Assembly (NCBI GenBank): GCA_044225565.1
Contig: JBGAIL010000126.1
Location: forward strand, 1-14,193
Direction of reading: 5' to 3'
Length of the DNA: 14,193 bases
DNA from: CAVXAE01 sp044225565
Lineage (GTDB): Bacteria; Pseudomonadota; Gammaproteobacteria; Steroidobacterales; Steroidobacteraceae
Position 1 is the stretch's first letter; each line of letters starts with the position of its first letter. Made by a program: the position numbers and the translations under genes. Shown piece by piece: positions 10,016 through 14,193 of this stretch. The notes under the pieces were generated by a model. The model searched no databases and was not told the origin of the DNA. It worked only from the letters and a program-made list of their open reading frames with translations.

Positions 10016-11154
10016 GCGAAGCGCCCTTCGCCAAAATACTCATCGTGGACGACGAGGCCGCGCAGATGAAGGCGCTGTGCGACACGCTGGGCCACGAGCA
10101 CTACGCTACCACCGGTTTCACGTCCGCGAAGCGCGCACTCGAAGTGTTGCGCGAGCAGGATTTCGACCTGCTGCTCACCGACCTCATGATGCCGGAGATG
10201 GACGGCATCCAGCTGCTGGCCGCGGCACGCGAGATGGCACCGGATCTCGTGGGCATCATGATGACGGGCCACGGCACCATCGACACCGCCGTGAAGGCGA
10301 TGCAGGCGGGCGCGCTGGACTACATCGTGAAACCCTTCAAGCTGAACGTGATGCTGCCCGTGCTGAACCGTGCGCTGGCCGTGCGAAGGCTGCGGCAGGA
10401 GAACGCGCAGCTCGAGCGGGACATCGCGGAGCGCACGCGCCAGCTCGAGATGGCGAACAAGCAGCTCGAGTCCGCGAACAAGGAGCTCGAAGCATTCTCG
10501 TACTCCGTGTCGCACGATCTGCGCGCACCGTTGCGGGCCGTGCAGGGCTTCTGCCAGATCTACATGGACGATTTCAGATCGACCATCCCGCAGGACGGCC
10601 TGCCGCTGCTCGAGCACGTGCTGCAGGGCAGCCAGCGCATGGGCCAGCTCATCGAGGACCTGCTCGAGTTCTCGCGGCTCGGGCGGCAGCCCATCCTGCG
10701 CCAGGTGGTGCTGCTCGACCGCATGGCGGCGCGGCTGGTGGAAGAGACGCGCGCCAAGGAGCCGGAACGCAAGGTGGACGTGCGGCTCGGCAAGCTCGGG
10801 GACTGCGAGGGCGATCCCTCGCTCATCGAGCAGGTGCTGGTGAACCTCGTCTCGAACGCATTCAAGTTCACGCGCAAGCGCGAGGATGCGCGCATCGAGA
10901 TCGGCTGCAGGGAAGAAGGCGACGAGCGCATCTATTTCGTGAAGGACAACGGCGCCGGCTTCGACATGAAGTACGCGGACAAGCTGTTCGGCGTGTTCCA
11001 GCGGCTGCACACCACCACGCAGTTCGAAGGCACGGGCGTGGGGCTTTCCATCGTGAAGCGCATCGTGGAGCGCCACGGCGGCCGCATCTGGGCCGAGAGC
11101 GCGGTGGATCAGGGCGCGGCGCTCTATTTCACGTTGCCGCCGGAGGCGCCGTAA
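10012..11154 (+). CDS. Soluble response receiver-histidine kinase (REC-HisKA-HATPase)
   Basis: A 380-residue cytoplasmic protein with no membrane segment. An N-terminal receiver (about 6-122) carries D13/D14, phospho-acceptor D57 in LLLTDLMMP, T85 and K108. A coiled-coil linker (about 125-160) rich in Glu/Gln/Arg leads to HisKA with H168 in YSVSHDLRAPLRAV. The HATPase has N278/N282, DNGAGF (312-317) and GTGVGLSIVK (340-349). The HisKA/HATPase half resembles the kinase module of phytochrome-like proteins. The ATG at 10012 overlaps the stop of the hybrid kinase by 4 bp, a typical coupling arrangement. It should receive phosphate from that kinase or a related phosphotransfer protein and change its own kinase activity. 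No DNA-binding, GGDEF or EAL output follows, so the end target must lie elsewhere. Its 3' end overlaps a convergent gene by 26 bp. Confidence 0.92.
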   Translation: MSEAPFAKILIVDDEAAQMKALCDTLGHEHYATTGFTSAKRALEVLREQDFDLLLTDLMMPEMDGIQLLAAAREMAPDLVGIMMTGHGTIDTAVKAMQAGALDYIVKPFKLNVMLPVLNRALAVRRLRQENAQLERDIAERTRQLEMANKQLESANKELEAFSYSVSHDLRAPLRAVQGFCQIYMDDFRSTIPQDGLPLLEHVLQGSQRMGQLIEDLLEFSRLGRQPILRQVVLLDRMAARLVEETRAKEPERKVDVRLGKLGDCEGDPSLIEQVLVNLVSNAFKFTRKREDARIEIGCREEGDERIYFVKDNGAGFDMKYADKLFGVFQRLHTTTQFEGTGVGLSIVKRIVERHGGRIWAESAVDQGAALYFTLPPEAP

Positions 11155-12139
11155 GCTCCTCGACGATGCGGCCTTCGGCCCAGCTGGGCCTCATCACCGC
11201 TTCCGCGAAGCCGCAATGGCCGCCGTGCTCCAGCGTGGTGATGTGCAAGGCCCTGGGCTTCGAGATCTTCGCCAGATCGCCCACGGGGATGATGGGATCG
11301 TCGACCGAAGTGATGATGTGCGACGGCACTTCGAGCGGCGCGAGCGCGTCGCCGGTGATCGAGTAGCCGTTCAGGTAGGCGTCGAGATCCCCGTACTCGG
11401 TGAAGCGGCCCACCAGCTCCGCCGTCATGTGGCGCAGGCCCTTGCCGCGCGTGAGGTCGCCGAACTCGTAGTCGCCCGGCCAGGCCGCCTGCTTCTTGAG
11501 CAGCGAGCGCACCCATTTGCGCACGAAGTAGGCCTGGTAGGCGAACCAGCCCTTCTCGAGCGCGATGAGCGTTTCGTTGGGCTCGAGCACCGGCGAGAGC
11601 GCGATGACCCGCTCGATGTCGAGATTCGATTCCCGCGCCCGCGCGGCCGCGCGCAGCATGAAGTTGCCGCCCAGCGAGAAGCCGACCAGCGACATGGGAA
11701 GCTTCGGGTACAGCGACTGCACGCGCTGCAGCGCCCCGATGACTTCGGGCAGCCGGCAAGAATGAAACAGCTCGCGGTTGAGGTGGTGCGTCTCGCCATG
11801 GTCCCGCAGGTTGAGCCGCACGACGTCGAAGCCCCGCTCGAACAGGCTTTGTGCCAGAGAGACCACGTAGAGCGAGTCCGCGCTGCCTTCCCAGCCGTGC
11901 AGCAGCACCGCCAGACGGTCGAGCGAAGGCGCCCCGATGCGCGCCGGGCTCGAATGGAAGCTCTGCAGCCGCACGCCTTCGCCACAGTCCAGCAGCACTT
12001 CCTGGCTCGCCGCGCGCAGGGGTGCGGCACGCCGTTCGATGAGGCCGCGCCGCAGGGCGAGGCTCGGCAGCATGGACTGGATGTGGCGGTTGCGGAGCCA
12101 GAAAGGGGGGTGGAAGGGAGCGCTTGGAGCGGAGGACAC
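11129..12139 (-). CDS. yheT: YheT-family alpha/beta hydrolase
   Basis: An alpha/beta-fold hydrolase of the COG0429/YheT family, 336 residues from the chosen start. The N-terminal WLRNRHIQSMLPS block (residues 14-26) is a family marker. The fold is seen in VLLHGWEGS (78-86, oxyanion loop), the nucleophile elbow VGFSLGG (152-158, S155), the acid region SVDDPIIP (278-285) and the catalytic His in HGGHCGF (305-311, H308). These enzymes are predicted esterases or acyl hydrolases; the substrate is not known. Start choice is uncertain. GTG at 12139 is preferred because a TACACT -10-like hexamer lies 31 bp upstream. A GTG at 12208 would give 359 residues, but it would leave only 31 bp to the divergent tRNA gene and place the promoter inside that gene. 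It faces the kinase operon and overlaps its last gene by 26 bp. Confidence 0.88.
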   Translation of the reverse strand: MSSAPSAPFHPPFWLRNRHIQSMLPSLALRRGLIERRAAPLRAASQEVLLDCGEGVRLQSFHSSPARIGAPSLDRLAVLLHGWEGSADSLYVVSLAQSLFERGFDVVRLNLRDHGETHHLNRELFHSCRLPEVIGALQRVQSLYPKLPMSLVGFSLGGNFMLRAAARARESNLDIERVIALSPVLEPNETLIALEKGWFAYQAYFVRKWVRSLLKKQAAWPGDYEFGDLTRGKGLRHMTAELVGRFTEYGDLDAYLNGYSITGDALAPLEVPSHIITSVDDPIIPVGDLAKISKPRALHITTLEHGGHCGFAEAVMRPSWAEGRIVEELTAPPAAT

Positions 12140-12169
12140 GGATGGGTGTGGTTCGGTGGAGCGGTGCGC

Positions 12170-12175
12170 AGTGTA
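12170..12175 (-). promoter_or_regulatory. Candidate -10 element for the yheT-family gene
   Basis: Read on the minus strand this is TACACT, one of few -10-like hexamers in the gap. Initiation near 12163 would give a leader of about 24 nt before the GTG at 12139. No good -35 is visible, so the call is weak. It is recorded because it affects the choice of start codon. Confidence 0.25.
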
Positions 12176-12220
12176 GCGTTCAACGCTGGCCGAATCGAGG
12201 CGTGGCACCGCTGCTTCGCA

Positions 12221-12226
12221 TACAAT
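12221..12226 (+). promoter_or_regulatory. -10 element of the tRNA-Ile(CAU) promoter
   Basis: TACAAT matches the sigma-70 -10 consensus at five of six positions and ends 13 bp before the mature 5' end of the tRNA, the usual distance for a short tRNA leader. No recognisable -35 is present 16-18 bp upstream. The downstream cytochrome gene probably shares this promoter because only 22 bp separate it from the tRNA. Confidence 0.5.
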
Positions 12227-12239
12227 CGCGGCCTCTTGC

Positions 12240-12312
12240 GGGCCTGTAGCACAGCGGTTAGTGCAGGGGACTCATAATCCCTTGGTCCCTGGTTCGAATC
12301 CAGGCAGGCCCA
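12240..12312 (+). tRNA. tRNA-Ile (anticodon CAU, lysidine-modified type)
   Basis: A complete 73-nt cloverleaf: acceptor stem GGGCCTG/CAGGCCC with discriminator A312 (window 12312); D-arm GCAC/GTGC; anticodon stem GGGGA/TCCCT with loop CTCATAA and anticodon CAT at 12273-12275; variable TGGTC; and T-arm CCTGG-TTCGAAT-CCAGG. The anticodon arm and the following TTGGTC closely resemble E. coli ileX, so this is read as the minor tRNA-Ile that decodes AUA after TilS converts C34 to lysidine, not as a methionine tRNA. No 3' CCA is encoded (the next bases are GAA), so the nucleotidyltransferase must add it. It is divergent from the hydrolase gene and sits just upstream of the cytochrome gene. Confidence 0.93.
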
Positions 12313-12334
12313 GAACCTCCAGCGGAAATGGCGC

Positions 12335-13000
12335 ATGACACACTTGCGAACCCGGGACTTCGGCATCGGCCTCGTTGCGGCGATGGCTCTCACGGCCTGC
12401 GCCTATCGCGGCGAACCGGCGGAAAGCCCACCGCCCGGCAGCGCGGTCGCAGCCGCGGCCGATTCCTCACAAGGCGCGAGGACCTACGCCGCGGAGTGCG
12501 CGGGCTGCCACGGCGCCACGGCGCAGGGCACCTTGAACGGGCAGGTGCCGGCGCTCGCGGGCCAGCACCGCAGCGTGCTCATGAAGCAGCTGCGGGACTA
12601 TCGCGAAGGCGAGCGTTGGGACGCGCGCATGGAAGGCCTGATGCAGGAACACCGCTTCGCGACCGACGCACAGCTCGACGGCGTTGCGGCCTTCCTCGCC
12701 GGCATGAACATGGCGCCCGCGGGTGGCGGGCCGGGCGGGGAAACCGCCATCCGCGCGCGCGGCGAGCGGGTCTTCGCGAACTCCTGCGCAACCTGCCACG
12801 GCGCGCGTGCGCAAGGCAGCGAACCGCGGATAGTGCCGCGCCTCGCCGGACAGCAGTACATGTACCTGCGCCGCCAGCTTCATGACGCAGTCGATGGCCG
12901 GCGGCCGAACTTCCCGCGCGACCATATTGCGCGGCTCGCGACGCTCGACGCCGACGACATCGACGGGCTTGCCGAATACCTCTCCGAACTGAGCCCCTGA
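12335..13000 (+). CDS. Dihaem c-type cytochrome lipoprotein (cytochrome c4-like)
   Basis: A 221-residue protein with two class I cytochrome c domains. The N-terminus has a charged start, a hydrophobic core and a lipobox LTAC (19-22), so C22 is a likely lipidation site facing the periplasm. Haem-binding motifs are CAGCH (55-59) and CATCH (151-155), each followed by a PxLAGQ element (72-77, 168-173). The tandem domains resemble cytochrome c4, an electron carrier to terminal oxidases or other periplasmic reductases. In domain 1, M99 or M103 can supply the sixth ligand. Domain 2 has no Met in the corresponding stretch; H197 occupies that place (see findings). The ATG at 12335 has a weak GCGGAA before it. 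The gene is probably co-transcribed with the tRNA 22 bp upstream and ends 6 bp from the convergent integrase gene. Confidence 0.88.
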   Translation: MTHLRTRDFGIGLVAAMALTACAYRGEPAESPPPGSAVAAAADSSQGARTYAAECAGCHGATAQGTLNGQVPALAGQHRSVLMKQLRDYREGERWDARMEGLMQEHRFATDAQLDGVAAFLAGMNMAPAGGGPGGETAIRARGERVFANSCATCHGARAQGSEPRIVPRLAGQQYMYLRRQLHDAVDGRRPNFPRDHIARLATLDADDIDGLAEYLSELSP

Positions 13001-13006
13001 AGTGGC

Positions 13007-13978
13007 TCAGTCGCGGTCGAGCGGGCTTTGGACGCCGCGCCCGCCGCGGTTCAGGACGTGCGTGTAGATCATCGTCGTCTTGACGTCGCTGTGGCCCAGG
13101 AGCTCCTGCACGGTGCGGATGTCGTAGCCGGACTCGAGCAGGTGCGTCGCGAAGCAATGGCGGAACGTGTGGCAACTCGCGGGCTTCATGATCCGCGCCC
13201 GGCGCACCGCGCACCGCACGCTGCGCTGGATCACGCTCGCATGAAGGTGGTGGCGAACCCGCTGCCCGGTGTACGGATCGACGCATGTGCCGGAGCAGGG
13301 GAAAACGAACTGCCATGGCCAGCTGGTTGATGCCCCGGGGTACTTGCGTTCAAGGGCGCCCGGCAGCGACACGCCCGGCCGGGCCAGCCGCCGTTCATTG
13401 TCGAACCAGGCTCGAAGCTTCGAGAAATGGCCCGCGATCGGCGAGCGCAGCGCCTCCGGCAGGGTAGTCACCCGATCCTTGCGGCCTTTGCCGTCGCGCA
13501 CCACCAGCTCGCGCCGCGCGAGGTCGATATCCTTCACGCGCAGCGCGAGCGCCTCGTTGAGCCGCAAGCCGCTGCCGTACAACAGGATCGCGACCAGCCA
13601 TGGCACATCGCGCAACTCGGCGAGCACCCGCCGGGTTTCGTCGCGGGACAGTACCACCGGCAAGTGACGCGGGCGCGTGGCGCGCGTGACATTCCCGAGC
13701 CATGGCAGATCCTGCAGCAGCACCTTGCGGTAGAGGAACAACAAGGCCGCCAGCGCCTGATTCTGGGTGGAGGGCGCGACGCGGCCCCTTACGGCGAGTT
13801 GTGTCAGAAAACGCTCCACGTCGACGGCGCCCCGCTCGCGGGGGTGACGCCCGGGGTCCGCCCGGATGAAGCGGCGAATCCAGAATAGGTATGCCTTCTC
13901 CGTGCGCAGGCTCATCCGGCGAGTCCGCATGACCTCGCGGGTGGTGGCGAGCAGGCCGGGGCGGGGAGTAGCATCCAT
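13007..13978 (-). CDS. intI: Integron integrase IntI (tyrosine recombinase)
   Basis: A 323-residue tyrosine recombinase of the integron-integrase clade. The N-terminal SAM-like domain includes MSLRTEKAYLFWIRRFI (22-38). The catalytic residues are R139 (GSGLRLNEAL), K164 or K167 (GKGRKDR), H270 and R273 (HTFRH), H296 (LLGHSD) and Y305 (MIYTHV). Against IntI1 (R146, H277, R280, H303, Y312, as recalled) every residue is offset by exactly 7. The IntI-specific extra segment that XerC/XerD lack is present at about 207-227 (ALERKYPGA...WQFVFP), and the C-terminus has the usual LNRGGRGVQSPLD. It would recombine attC x attI and attC x attC sites to insert or excise gene cassettes. The ATG at 13978 gives the family-length N-terminus but has no Shine-Dalgarno. 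The gene is intact and its base composition matches its neighbours, which suggests a resident chromosomal integron rather than a recent mobile one. Confidence 0.95.
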   Translation of the reverse strand: MDATPRPGLLATTREVMRTRRMSLRTEKAYLFWIRRFIRADPGRHPRERGAVDVERFLTQLAVRGRVAPSTQNQALAALLFLYRKVLLQDLPWLGNVTRATRPRHLPVVLSRDETRRVLAELRDVPWLVAILLYGSGLRLNEALALRVKDIDLARRELVVRDGKGRKDRVTTLPEALRSPIAGHFSKLRAWFDNERRLARPGVSLPGALERKYPGASTSWPWQFVFPCSGTCVDPYTGQRVRHHLHASVIQRSVRCAVRRARIMKPASCHTFRHCFATHLLESGYDIRTVQELLGHSDVKTTMIYTHVLNRGGRGVQSPLDRD

Positions 13979-13996
13979 GCGGGCAGGGGGCGGAAG

Positions 13997-14027
13997 ATTA
14001 GACTGCAGCGTTCGACACGAAGGTCAA
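13997..14027 (-). promoter_or_regulatory. Candidate P_int promoter of intI
   Basis: On the minus strand TTGACC (14022-14027) and TCTAAT (13997-14002) each match consensus at five of six positions but are 19 bp apart, which is longer than ideal. Initiation would fall about 12 nt before the intI ATG. A degenerate LexA-like 16-mer (CTGT-N8-ACCT, 14021-14036) overlaps the -35; its right half is imperfect. The assignment is tentative. Confidence 0.35.
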
Positions 14028-14052
14028 ATAGAACAGGAGGTTGCCGCAGGCG

Positions 14053-14140
14053 CCAGATGATTATCCAGCGCATTCGTCCAAAAACATCGCGACGCTTTCG
14101 TCGCCTAATTAGTAGTTAGGTGGCGCTGGAGGTCATCTGG
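14053..14140. repeat. Concentric imperfect palindrome around the integron recombination site
   Basis: The outer arms are 14053-14071 and 14122-14140: CCAGATGA and TCCAGCGC on the left, with their exact complements on the right, differing only by a 3-nt versus 2-nt middle. The inner arms are GCGACG (14089-14094) and CGTCGC (14099-14104) with a CTTT loop. Both pairs share the same centre (between 14096 and 14097). The 17 bases between outer and inner arms on each side are not complementary. The right arm follows the GTTAGGT core directly. Confidence 0.7.
14103..14121 (+). other. attI-like integron recombination site (L box and R box core)
   Basis: GCCTAAT (14103-14109, L box) and GTTAGGT (14115-14121, R box, matching GTTRRRY) face each other across a 5-bp spacer. 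They lie about 130 bp from the 5' end of intI, on the side where attI is expected. The class 1 attI1 core as recalled, CGCCCTAAAACAAAGTTAGG, has the same layout, including a small GC hairpin next to the L box. The predicted crossover is between G14115 and T14116. Cassette DNA would start at 14116 and run to the right. Confidence 0.7.
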
Positions 14141-14193
14141 AAACTAAGGACGTCATCTACGCGCTCAGCATAGCCGTCACGCTAGTTCTCGGC
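14137..14193 (+). CDS. Partial small membrane protein, possible first cassette gene
   Basis: An open frame runs from 14137 to the window end and reads (L/M)ETKDVIYALSIAVTLVLG. This is a short polar N-terminus followed by the beginning of a hydrophobic helix, as in many tiny cassette or phage membrane proteins. No ATG, GTG or TTG is available; the frame would begin at a CTG, with GGAGG at 14128-14132 only 4 nt upstream. It lies 21 bp after the predicted attI crossover, where a first-cassette gene should begin. No function can be given, and with only 19 codons visible the call is tentative. Confidence 0.3.
   Translation, partial: METKDVIYALSIAVTLVLG

Noticed and set aside
12140..12208. GTG at 12208 as start of the hydrolase gene
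   Set aside because: It would leave only 31 bp to the divergent tRNA and require a promoter inside the tRNA gene. It adds 23 residues without family conservation. It remains possible.
12240..12312. Assigning the CAU tRNA to methionine
   Set aside because: The anticodon arm and variable region match the tRNA-Ile2 (ileX) pattern. The paired first base of the acceptor stem rules out an initiator, and the elongator Met pattern fits less well.
14041..14066. TTGCCG and TTATCC as a cassette promoter (Pc)
   Set aside because: The hexamers are only 14 bp apart and poorly matched. No convincing outward promoter was found between intI and the attI core; one may lie inside intI.
14053..14140. Reading the palindrome as a normal attC (59-base element)
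   Set aside because: In an attC the GTTRRRY core pairs with an RYYYAAC box on the other arm. The mirror position of GTTAGGT (14072-14078) is ATTCGTC, which is not complementary, and the outer arms extend past the crossover.

Overview
The window looks like a high-GC gammaproteobacterial chromosome, probably from the Xanthomonadales/Steroidobacterales/Nevskiales part of the class. This rests on a strongly GC-biased third codon position, an HrpB helicase, a TonB receptor linked to a YfiR protein, and a resident-type integron integrase. The assignment is an inference from gene content; there is no rRNA in the window to settle it.

Left part (1-5030). A YpfJ-type zinc metallopeptidase (minus strand) is divergent from hrpB, separated by a 55-bp gap. 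A DEAD-box RNA helicase of the RhlE type follows on the plus strand. It appears to have its own promoter and a long leader with a hairpin, and a possible terminator lies after it.

Centre (5130-11154). Four tightly packed or overlapping plus-strand genes form what looks like one envelope-to-cytoplasm signalling operon: a short TonB-dependent receptor (outer membrane), a secreted YfiR/DUF4154 protein (periplasm), a CHASE8-HAMP-GAF hybrid histidine kinase (inner membrane) and a soluble receiver-histidine kinase. The architecture resembles YfiBNR. The outer-membrane partner is replaced by a TonB receptor, and the diguanylate cyclase output of YfiN is replaced by a phosphorelay. No DNA-binding or GGDEF output is encoded here.

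Right part (11129-13000). A YheT-family alpha/beta hydrolase runs toward the operon and overlaps its end by 26 bp. A tRNA-Ile(CAU) gene without encoded CCA lies 22 bp upstream of a dihaem c-type cytochrome lipoprotein. The second haem domain of that cytochrome seems to have His where Met is usual.

Right edge (13007-14193). An intact integron integrase (intI, minus strand) is followed, on its 5' side, by an attI-like site with an L box and a GTTAGGT core. The site is embedded in a concentric imperfect palindrome. A small cassette-like reading frame begins immediately after it and is cut by the window end. The window therefore holds the head of an integron whose cassette array, if present, lies just outside to the right.
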